Shown one piece after another: positions 36,239 through 43,179 of a stretch of 64,000 bases of DNA; position 1 is the stretch's first letter; every line of letters starts with the position of its first letter. The stretch is from positions 3,100,001 to 3,164,000 of the forward strand of contig OY782877.1 in assembly GCA_963678445.1 (NCBI GenBank), given 5' to 3'. The stretch is from G963678445 sp963678445. GTDB lineage: Bacteria > Hydrogenedentota > Hydrogenedentia > Hydrogenedentales > G963678445. A program made the translations under genes and the position numbers. The notes beneath the pieces were generated by a model. The model saw only the letters and a program-made list of their open reading frames with translations, was not told where the DNA came from and did no database searches.

Positions 36239-36343
36239 TTTTAGTGACTAAAATCTGAGAAGTTATCATAAAAAACGAAATTTTTGCTGTGGTCAGGGAT
36301 GATAAGTACTATATCTATTGCTTGTGGTCTCTGGACCACTTAG
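36239..36343 (+). repeat. Dispersed intergenic repeat, copy B
   Basis: A full unit of about 105 bases. It opens TTTTAGTGACTAAAATC, then TCATAAAAAACGAAATTTTT, GCTGTGGTCAGGGATGATAAG and the terminal hairpin GTGGTC-TCTG-GACCAC with TTAG. The hairpin stem equals that of copy A but the loop differs by one base. Confidence 0.8.
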
Positions 36344-36514
36344 AAGGTATTGATATAGTTACCCGTGAAATACTTGTTCTTCATTAATCTGCTCTTTTTT
36401 CGATGGTCAAGAAACAGAAATCCAACGACCGGTGCTCAGGGAAATATCCAAGAGAGAGGTTTTTGCCGAGGGTGCCCAAAACGAACCTAATTCACATAGT
36501 CGTTTTTCTTTCCG

Positions 36515-36540
36515 TCTTTCTTTTTTTGTAAAAAGAAAGA
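36515..36540. terminator. AT-rich inverted repeat upstream of waaA
   Basis: TCTTTCTTTTT (36515-36525) pairs with AAAAAGAAAGA (36530-36540) around a 4-base loop. It could stop stray transcription before waaA or be a low-complexity tract. Confidence 0.3.
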
Positions 36541-36644
36541 AATAGATCGTAGTATGAGTTTTTTGGGGATTGGTTTTTCGATATCAAGTCAGGACGCCTT
36601 TCAGATTTTGGAGTGGTGCTTGAGCTTGTGTGGTGGGACTGCTG

Positions 36645-37916
36645 ATGTTGTACCCGATATATAATTCCATTCTGACCGTGCTTGCGCCGATGGCAAAATG
36701 CTGGTTGCAGCGCCATACACGCTATGCTGCGTTATCGGAGCGTTTTGCTCCGGAGCCCCCTGTGGGGTTGCCTGAGGGGGCGATTTGGGTGCAGGCATGT
36801 AGTGTGGGGGAGGTGAATACATCTGCTTCACTTCTAACGATGCTGCAAAAACGTTTTCCAGAAACGGGGGTGCTGTTAACGATATCAACACTTTCGGGTC
36901 AAAAATTGGCGCAGGAGCGTTGTTCAGCAGTGGCGCAGACCTGGTTCCCGTTTGATACGCGGACAGCAGTGCGGGCCTTTTTAAAAACGGTACGTCCAGC
37001 GGTCCTGATCTTGGTTGAGACAGAAGTATGGCCCAATGTGATGCGAGAATGTCGTAAAGCAGGTGTGCCGGTAGTGGTAGTAAACGGGCGGCTGAGTGAG
37101 AAACATTTTGGACGGTACCATCGATACCGCCGTTGGCTACGGCCGGTGTTCGCACAGTTGACTAAGGTGGGTGTTCAAAATGCATTGTATGCAGAACGAT
37201 TTGTTGCATTGGGGGTGCCGGAGGAAGCTATCGAGCTCGTCGGGAATGTGAAGTTCGATGGGGTGACGACGGAGCTGGATGCGGGGGAGCGACGCCGTCT
37301 GGCACAGGCGAATGGCTTTCGGAAAGGGGAGCCGTTGCTGCTGTTTGGCAGTACCCGCCCTGGGGATGAAGCGTTGGCGGCAGCGTGTTGGAAAGAAATC
37401 CGAGAGGCCTTTCCCACCGCTAAATTGCTGATTGCGCCACGTCATATGAAACGGCTGCAGGAGGTCCTGTCGGAGTTTTCCGAGCCTGTGTTGTTGCGTT
37501 CAGAGGTGTTAGCAGGTCGCAAGCCAGCAGGAGAACGCATCCTGGTAGTGGATACGGTAGGCGAGTTGGTGAAATTTTATGCGTTGGCGACGGTTGCTGT
37601 GGTGGGGGGGAGTTTTTTTGAAGGTGTGAATGGGCATAATCCGCTGGAGCCGGCTGCCTTGGGGACGCCGACGGTGTTTGGGCCATTTATGAGTAACTTC
37701 CCCGATCCTGCAGAGCGTCTGGTGGCGGCCAATGGCGCAGTGCAGGTACAAGAGCCGATGGATTTGTGCGCAGTTTTGTTGGATTTGTTGGGGGATGCGG
37801 CACGGTGCAGACAGTTGGGAACGCGGGGACGTGGGGTGGTGCTTCGGAGTAGGGGGGCATTGGCGCGTAATGTGGATTTGGTTGCGTCGGTGCTGAAGGA
37901 AAGGAGCGGGGGATGA
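36645..37916 (+). CDS. waaA: WaaA, Kdo transferase of lipid A core
   Basis: WaaA moves Kdo from CMP-Kdo to lipid A precursor at the inner membrane, the first core step of LPS. An N-terminal membrane anchor (LYPIYNSILTVLAPMAKCWL) is followed by WVQACSVGEVNTSASLL, which holds the conserved Ser-Val-Gly-Glu of the family. Then come LLTISTLSGQKLA, PAVLILVETEVWPN, VVVNGRLSEKHFGRY, VGNVKFDG and the C-terminal VVGGSFFEGVNGHNPLEPAALGTP. The length of 423 from ATG 36645 is normal. GTG 36630 is an alternative, but GGTGGGA suits the ATG better. Its stop overlaps the first permease gene of an importer (ATGA). It shows that the organism makes Kdo-containing LPS. Confidence 0.93.
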   Translation: MLYPIYNSILTVLAPMAKCWLQRHTRYAALSERFAPEPPVGLPEGAIWVQACSVGEVNTSASLLTMLQKRFPETGVLLTISTLSGQKLAQERCSAVAQTWFPFDTRTAVRAFLKTVRPAVLILVETEVWPNVMRECRKAGVPVVVVNGRLSEKHFGRYHRYRRWLRPVFAQLTKVGVQNALYAERFVALGVPEEAIELVGNVKFDGVTTELDAGERRRLAQANGFRKGEPLLLFGSTRPGDEALAAACWKEIREAFPTAKLLIAPRHMKRLQEVLSEFSEPVLLRSEVLAGRKPAGERILVVDTVGELVKFYALATVAVVGGSFFEGVNGHNPLEPAALGTPTVFGPFMSNFPDPAERLVAANGAVQVQEPMDLCAVLLDLLGDAARCRQLGTRGRGVVLRSRGALARNVDLVASVLKERSGG

Positions 37917-38896
37917 GTGCACATGAGGGATGGGAAAAAAGGGGATGGACGGGGCATGTGTTGCGGATGCTTGGGGGGCGGGATGCGGGGGTTGCGTTTT
38001 TGTTTTTGACTCCGGCATTGGGCATCTTGGGGATGTTTATGATAGTGCCGATGTTGGCGGCGGTAAACATGAGTTTGCGTGGCGGTAAACAGGGAATGGG
38101 GCCGTTTGTGGGCCTGGGTAATTATGTGGAGGCGCTTGGGAGCGGGGCTTTTTGGAATAGTGTACGGGTAACGGTTTATTACGTGATAGGGACGGTACCG
38201 GTGACGTTGGGGCTGAGTTTTGCTGTTGCGTATGTCCTGTATCGTTTGGGGCGTGGGGGGCGGGTATTGCGGGTATTATTTTTTGTGCCTTATGTAACGT
38301 CGTCGGTTGCGGCGGCGATGGTTTGGCGCGGTTTGTTTAACGTGCAGACCGGGGTTTTTAATGAGGTATTAACAGGGGTGGGGCTTGCTCCTCAGCAGTG
38401 GTTATTGGAGCCACGAGGTGTGTTGTATCTGCTTTCAGGGGGATGGGTAGGTGCGGATGTAGGTCCGAGTTTGGCGTTGTGTTGCGTGATTTTGTTTGAT
38501 ATTTGGCATATGAGTGGGTTTATGGTGGTGGTGTTTTTTGCGGGTTTGACGGCGATTCCGCGTGAATTGGAGGAGGCGGCGCGTATCGATGGGGCAGGGG
38601 GATTGGGGGTGGTTTGGCATGTGGTGCTGCCGTTGCTTTCGCCAACCGTGTTTTTTTTGACGGTAGTGGGCGTGATTCGGGCATTTCAGGCGTTCAACAG
38701 TTTTTATACGCTTACGATGGGGGGGCGGGGTACGTTAGGTACGACGGAGAATCTGGTGATGCACATTTACATGAATTTTTACGAATATGGCTATTGGGGG
38801 TATGGGTGCGCAGTAGCGGTACTGCTAAGTGCGGCGATTGTTGGGTTAACGGTGGTGCAGTGGCGGGTTCTGGGTAGCCGGGTGCATTACTCATGA
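37913..38896 (+). CDS. ABC importer permease, MalF/UgpA type
   Basis: An inner-membrane permease of a carbohydrate-uptake-1 class importer, 327 residues. About six membrane helices are visible, starting with VAFLFLTPALGILGMFMIVPMLAAV. The cytoplasmic EAA loop reads EEAARIDGAGGLGVVWHVVLPLLSP and docks the ATPase. The start overlaps the waaA stop by four bases and the stop overlaps the next permease, so the genes are translationally coupled. The substrate may be a sugar, sugar alcohol or glycerol phosphate and cannot be read from sequence. No ATPase gene is present locally, as is common for importers that share MsmK/UgpC-type subunits. Confidence 0.9.
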   Translation: MSAHEGWEKRGWTGHVLRMLGGRDAGVAFLFLTPALGILGMFMIVPMLAAVNMSLRGGKQGMGPFVGLGNYVEALGSGAFWNSVRVTVYYVIGTVPVTLGLSFAVAYVLYRLGRGGRVLRVLFFVPYVTSSVAAAMVWRGLFNVQTGVFNEVLTGVGLAPQQWLLEPRGVLYLLSGGWVGADVGPSLALCCVILFDIWHMSGFMVVVFFAGLTAIPRELEEAARIDGAGGLGVVWHVVLPLLSPTVFFLTVVGVIRAFQAFNSFYTLTMGGRGTLGTTENLVMHIYMNFYEYGYWGYGCAVAVLLSAAIVGLTVVQWRVLGSRVHYS

Positions 38897-39702
38897 AACG
38901 TCTGGTCGGATATAGCGTGGTAGGGCTGGTGGGAATGTTGGTGGCCTGGCCCTTTTTCTGGATGATCTTGACCTCGTTTAAGTCGTTGGAAGAGGCAACA
39001 CGACCGGGAGCAGGTTTGTTTCCATCGGTATGGCAATGGGGCAACCTTGCACAGGCGTGGCGTGCAGCACCTTTTGGACGCTATTTTTTTAATTCATTCC
39101 TGGTGGCATTTCTAGTGGCAGGTGGTGTGATGTTTACATCGTTGATGGCGGGCTATGCATTTGCACGGTTATCGTTTCGAGGACGGGGGGTGCTGTTTGC
39201 GTTGGTTTTGGCGACGATGATGGTGCCATTTGAGGTTACTTTGATTCCTAATTTTGTTTTAGTGGGGAAATTGGGGTGGTATAACCGGTATCCAGCATTG
39301 ATTGTGCCGTGGTGTGCCAATGCCTTTTCGATTTTTTTGATGCGCCAGGCTTTTATGGGGCTGCCGCAGGACTTCTTTGATGCTGCGCGTATTGATGGGT
39401 GTGGCCATGTACGTTTTCTATTGAGAATAGGGGCGCCATTGGTGCGTTCAGCCTGGGTGACAGTGGGGGTATTTGCCTTTTTGGGGAGTTATAATGCGTT
39501 GTTATGGCCGTTAGTGGTAACGACGGATGATGCGATGCGGGTGGTACAGGTGGGGTTGTTGGCGTTTTCGGGCGAGGCGGGTATTCAGCTGAATTTGTTG
39601 ATGTGTGCGGCGACGATTGTTATAGCGCCGACTGTGGTATTGTATGCTTTAGCGCAGCGGTACATCGTGTCAGATTCGTTACAGGCGGGGATTAAAGGAT
39701 AG
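38893..39702 (+). CDS. ABC importer permease, MalG/UgpE type
   Basis: The second permease of the importer, 269 residues, with the typical opening LVGYSVVGLVGMLVAWPFFWMILTSFKSLEEA. Its YFFNSFLVAFLVAGGVMFTSLMAGYAFARLSF region is strongly MalG-like. The EAA loop is FDAARIDGCGHVRFLLRIGAPLVRS. It overlaps the upstream permease by four bases and is followed after four bases by the binding-protein gene. It should form a heterodimer with the preceding permease in the inner membrane. Confidence 0.9.
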   Translation: MKRLVGYSVVGLVGMLVAWPFFWMILTSFKSLEEATRPGAGLFPSVWQWGNLAQAWRAAPFGRYFFNSFLVAFLVAGGVMFTSLMAGYAFARLSFRGRGVLFALVLATMMVPFEVTLIPNFVLVGKLGWYNRYPALIVPWCANAFSIFLMRQAFMGLPQDFFDAARIDGCGHVRFLLRIGAPLVRSAWVTVGVFAFLGSYNALLWPLVVTTDDAMRVVQVGLLAFSGEAGIQLNLLMCAATIVIAPTVVLYALAQRYIVSDSLQAGIKG

Positions 39703-39706
39703 ATTT

Positions 39707-40996
39707 ATGTGGCGTATAGGATATGCATTTGTTTTGCTGATGTCTTTACTGGGGGCAGGGTGTGGTGGTGCACCCTCGGCGTATAAGCCTTTGGATGCAG
39801 AGCATGTCTTGTTCTGGGACCGGCAGACATCGGAAAGCGCCACGTTGCTACGGGAGTTGGTGGCGGAGTTTAACGGTGCCCATCCGGGATTGCCGGTCAA
39901 GGTGGAGCGGGCAGGAGGCTATGCGGAGATTTATCGTAAGGTCTCTGCGAGTATACAGATGCGGAAATTGCCCGCGATGGCGGTATCGTATGAGAGCATG
40001 ACGTCGGAGTATGTGCCGACCGGGGCGGTGCTGGCATTGGATGATTTTGTGGCAGCTGAACCGGGAGGTTTTTCCAAGGAAGAGTTGGAGGATTTTTTCC
40101 CAGCGGTATTGGAAACGAATCGTTATGGTGAGTATGGGGGACGGATGTATTCCTTTCCGTTCGCCAAGAGTGTTTTGCTGATGTATTTTAACAAACGGGT
40201 GCTTGAGGAGGCGGGGGTTGAGGCGGGGCCACCGGATACGTGGGATGCGTTTGTAGCGCAGTGTCGACAAGTGAGGGAGCGGACTGGGAAACATGGCTAT
40301 GCGGTGTCGGTGGATTGCTCAACGATGAATGGGATGATTTTCAGTATGGGGGGTGAGGTGATGCGGGAGGGGAAGATGTGTTATGACGCACCCGAGTCCG
40401 TGGCGGTGTTTGAGATGTTGGCCTTGTTGGCGCGGGAAAAGTTGGCGTATCAGGTTTCACCGGGAACGTTTGAGGATAATGTGGCATTGGTAAATGACGC
40501 CGTAGCTTTTACGTTTCGTTCCAGTTCGAGTCTGTCAGCGTTGAAATACCAGATGAAAGGGCGGGAAGAGGATTGGGGAGTAGCGCCGATACCCCAGGGG
40601 AAAACAGGAGCCCGTGCTACGGTGTTATTCGGTCCAAATGTGTCTGTTTTTACAACCAACCAGACCCAGCAGGAACGTGCGTGGTCGTTCGTGAAGTTTT
40701 TTGTCTCAAAAGAGGTGATGGTGCGTTGGGCGCTGGGGACGGGATATTTGCCTTTTCGCAAGTCGGTGGCGAAGGATGCGCGTTTACAAGCCGAGTGGGC
40801 GAAGTGGCCATATAATCGAGTGAGCTACGATTGTTTGTCGTTTGCACGTCCTGAGCCGAATGTGGTGGGATGGCAGGAGATCCGCGATTTGGTCTGCGAG
40901 GCGGAGGTGGCGGTTTTGACGGGAACTAAGACTGGAAAAGAGGCTGCCTTGGCGCTGCAGGCGCAGGCGACGCAGGTCTTGGCGCGTAGTCACTAG
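39707..40996 (+). CDS. Family 1 solute-binding lipoprotein of the ABC importer
   Basis: A 429-residue periplasmic lipoprotein that would deliver substrate to the two permeases. The lipobox LLGAGC places the lipidated Cys near residue 19. The mature part has the extracellular solute-binding family 1 (MalE/UgpB) pattern: VLFWDRQTSESATLLRELVAEFN, AVSYESMTSEYVPTGAVLALDDF, YSFPFAKSVLLMYFNKRVLEEAG, and late FVKFFVSKEVMVRWALGTGYLPFRKS. The last segment, including the GYLPFR pattern, is close to UgpB-type glycerol-3-phosphate binding proteins. Substrate identity remains an inference. It ends at a strong bidirectional terminator. Confidence 0.9.
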   Translation: MWRIGYAFVLLMSLLGAGCGGAPSAYKPLDAEHVLFWDRQTSESATLLRELVAEFNGAHPGLPVKVERAGGYAEIYRKVSASIQMRKLPAMAVSYESMTSEYVPTGAVLALDDFVAAEPGGFSKEELEDFFPAVLETNRYGEYGGRMYSFPFAKSVLLMYFNKRVLEEAGVEAGPPDTWDAFVAQCRQVRERTGKHGYAVSVDCSTMNGMIFSMGGEVMREGKMCYDAPESVAVFEMLALLAREKLAYQVSPGTFEDNVALVNDAVAFTFRSSSSLSALKYQMKGREEDWGVAPIPQGKTGARATVLFGPNVSVFTTNQTQQERAWSFVKFFVSKEVMVRWALGTGYLPFRKSVAKDARLQAEWAKWPYNRVSYDCLSFARPEPNVVGWQEIRDLVCEAEVAVLTGTKTGKEAALALQAQATQVLARSH

Positions 40997-41022
40997 AAAG
41001 AAAATATATTTCACAACGAAAA

Positions 41023-41049
41023 CGCCCCACAAAAAGTTTTTGTGGGGCG
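41023..41049. terminator. Bidirectional terminator between convergent genes
   Basis: CGCCCCACAAAAA (41023-41035) mirrors TTTTTGTGGGGCG (41037-41049). The A and T runs inside the palindrome give a U-tract in either direction. It separates the importer genes from the minus-strand genes. Confidence 0.75.
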
Positions 41050-41115
41050 AATTACTACTTTACCGCAGAAAACCATCGGCTTTCACACGATGTGCTATTC
41101 CCTTTAAGTTAAATC

Positions 41116-41379
41116 TTAAAGGTGCCCTTCGTGTTCTTCGGCGAAGTCTTCCAATGCCTCATTGATCATTGTCTTATGATCTTTTTGGAGTAGTTCTCGG
41201 TCCACTTTACGACGATACATTTTTCGCCGTTCGTGCTGCAACGGGAACCCTCCCGCCCCTGTGCTGCGTCGATCGCCACTCTTGCGTCGATCGGGACGCC
41301 AGTTACCATATTTGTCTCGGTAGTATCCTTCGCGAATCTCTTCTTTCAAAACGACTCTCCACCCCCCAGAATACGCCAT
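41116..41379 (-). CDS. Small basic protein of unknown function
   Basis: I do not recognise this gene. From ATG 41379 the product has 87 residues: KEEIREGYYRDKYGNWRPDRR, then KSGDRR and ERRKMYRRKVDRELL, ending in an acidic tail (EALEDFAEEHEGHL). The clustered DRR/ERR motifs and Trp/Tyr content suggest a soluble, possibly RNA- or membrane-associated protein. The start is uncertain. GTG 41409 extends it by 10 residues, and TTG 41349 has the best-spaced ribosome site (GGAGAG) and would give 77 residues. It lies downstream of the exosortase-like gene on the same strand, 60-90 bases away, and may be co-transcribed. Confidence 0.55.
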   Translation of the reverse strand: MAYSGGWRVVLKEEIREGYYRDKYGNWRPDRRKSGDRRSTGAGGFPLQHERRKMYRRKVDRELLQKDHKTMINEALEDFAEEHEGHL

Positions 41380-41467
41380 TGTTTCAAAACCTGCTTGCGC
41401 TGAAAGCACTGGCCTTCACCACAAGCCCCACTGTTGAGGGTTAGTATAATGCGAAGATGAATTTAGT

Positions 41468-42976
41468 TCAAGGGTTTTCTGGGGTATTTGCCGGGGTGTT
41501 TTCTGATTTTTTCCCGGAAGCACTGCGATTTAGGGCCACAAAGACAAGCCAGAGCAGGAAGGGCAGGGTAAGAAGGAATTGCATGATAGCGGTAGGGGCC
41601 TCGGGGGCGGCTTGCAGTAAGGCCTGAAAGTGTTGTATCACAACGACATAGGCGATGTGGATAAGGATCAGAATGGTGATGCCGTACAGCAGGATACGGA
41701 CACGTTTCCAAAGCCCCAGACCGCTCGTGGCGAGTATAAGGGCGATGTAGGGAGGCAGATTAGTAACCAATAGCGCCATAGGCAGCATTTTATGATGGTT
41801 TTCGATCTGGAAAACGAGGGCGGAGTTGGTGTTGAAAAGGCCGTCGACGTGTACATAGGCTGCCTCAATGGGGGTGTGGAAAAGGTATTTGAGCAGGACG
41901 CCGCTTGTTTGTACCAAGAAATAGCCGTAGATGGGGATAAATTCCCACCAAAGGAACACGAGTACGGTGACGCTGACCAGGAATTTGATGCAGAAGAGGA
42001 AAATGCTTTGGATACGCGCTTTGTTAAAGCGGCGGAAAAGACTCTGTGCCCAGGTATCGCGACGTACAATGAATTCTATCCAGGCAAGCCATACGGCGAC
42101 GACAAAGATGATGTAGATGGCCTGCCAGGCGTAGTAGTGGGCGAATTCGAACCATTTGCCGCCGTGGTCCAGTGCGCCGATAATGGCGAGGCAGGTCAGG
42201 CGGAAGATGTTGACAAGGTACATGAGGGGGAGTCCCAGGAGAATGCCCAGGAGTTTTTTCCGGAACAGGGTGGGAAAGGCGAGTACAGCAGCGAGGAAGA
42301 TAGACATGACCTCAATGGCGCCGCATTCGGATACCACGACAAAGTGGAAACTGTATCCTCTCTTTTTCGGCTCTGTTTTCCGTTCCTGCTGCAGTTGGGT
42401 GCGCAGGGTGCGAATATGTTGTTGAATCTCTTCGAGAGATTCCTGTTGAACTTTTGGGTCCAAAGTCTCGTCACAGCGAATAGTGTCGAGTTGGGCTTCT
42501 GCTTCCCGGATATAGGTGTTGGTGTCGGGCGTGAGCACGAAGGAAACACGGGGCCCTGTGTTGATCGGTTTTTCAGCACGACGGCCCTTTTCGGCACGGT
42601 ACGCCCACAGTTCCCATTTACTCAGCGGGCTATTATCGGCAGCAGCAATTTCTGCGGCAGTAGGTTCTTCCTGGCCGCGCGCCCATGCTGTCCAGGAGGC
42701 ACGAATGTGAGCCGGATCATTCGGGCTGCGGCGATGGCTTTCCAATTCACTGGAATAGCCGATGTGGGAAAGCACTTGCGAGGTGTTTTTGGCAACCTGA
42801 AAGAGGAACCAGTCATTAGCGCGGGTGTTAATGGCGTAGCGGTAGCCTGTCAGCAGGCAAACTACCGTGATAATGAAGATACTGATAAAGCTAATGGTGT
42901 GCTTGCGCGGATTATCGTTGGGCGCACTATCATCGCTTGTAGCTGTGGAGGGTGTATTACTGACTGGCGACCCCAT
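41468..42976 (-). CDS. Exosortase/archaeosortase-family protein with N- and C-terminal extensions
   Basis: Exosortases are membrane transpeptidase-like enzymes that process PEP-CTERM-type C-terminal sorting signals. This 502-residue protein shows the three expected catalytic positions in order: Cys218 in VSECGAIEVMS, Arg259 in YLVNIFRLTCLAI and His280 in FEFAHYYAWQAIY, all within or next to membrane helices. The core is flanked by unusual extensions. One is an N-terminal helix (about 29-46) plus a 160-residue soluble, partly coiled-coil loop. The other is a C-terminal membrane region with four or more helices (about 318-490). No protein in this window ends in a recognisable sorting tag, so the targets lie elsewhere. 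AGGAG is 14 bases before the ATG, rather far. Confidence 0.8.
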   Translation of the reverse strand: MGSPVSNTPSTATSDDSAPNDNPRKHTISFISIFIITVVCLLTGYRYAINTRANDWFLFQVAKNTSQVLSHIGYSSELESHRRSPNDPAHIRASWTAWARGQEEPTAAEIAAADNSPLSKWELWAYRAEKGRRAEKPINTGPRVSFVLTPDTNTYIREAEAQLDTIRCDETLDPKVQQESLEEIQQHIRTLRTQLQQERKTEPKKRGYSFHFVVVSECGAIEVMSIFLAAVLAFPTLFRKKLLGILLGLPLMYLVNIFRLTCLAIIGALDHGGKWFEFAHYYAWQAIYIIFVVAVWLAWIEFIVRRDTWAQSLFRRFNKARIQSIFLFCIKFLVSVTVLVFLWWEFIPIYGYFLVQTSGVLLKYLFHTPIEAAYVHVDGLFNTNSALVFQIENHHKMLPMALLVTNLPPYIALILATSGLGLWKRVRILLYGITILILIHIAYVVVIQHFQALLQAAPEAPTAIMQFLLTLPFLLWLVFVALNRSASGKKSENTPANTPENP

Positions 42977-43064
42977 GGCAGTTGAAAGTACTCCTGGTGT
43001 ATTCTTCCGTGTGCTGTAGACGGAATATCACTACAGATTGAAAAAGCCCTTTTCTCTATTCGCG

Positions 43065-43094
43065 AGTATAACGGAATATATACAGGGTTTGCAA
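43065..43094 (-). promoter_or_regulatory. Promoter candidate for the exosortase-like gene
   Basis: On the minus strand TTGCAA (43094-43089), an 18-base spacer and TATACT (43070-43065) lie about 90 bases upstream of the gene start, in the divergent gap shared with recG. Confidence 0.42.
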
Positions 43095-43179
43095 TGCAGA
43101 CCGGTTTGTCTTTTGAGGGTGCTCGTAATGGAAAATGTGTATAATGGCGTTTTTCTGAGAGTAACAGGAGCAGGTTGGT

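Larger units (their letters stand above)
36032..36644 (+). other. Long intergenic region between secretin and waaA
   Basis: Over 600 bases without a supportable gene. It contains a complete dispersed repeat (copy B, 36239-36343) and an AT-rich hairpin (36515-36540). I see no strong promoter, although waaA must be expressed from here or from read-through. Confidence 0.55.

Noticed and set aside
41792..42985. A 397-codon open frame on the plus strand opposite the exosortase-like gene
   Set aside because: It lies antisense to a gene with clear catalytic motifs, has no ribosome site and its product has no recognisable domain. It is an overlap artefact of codon bias.
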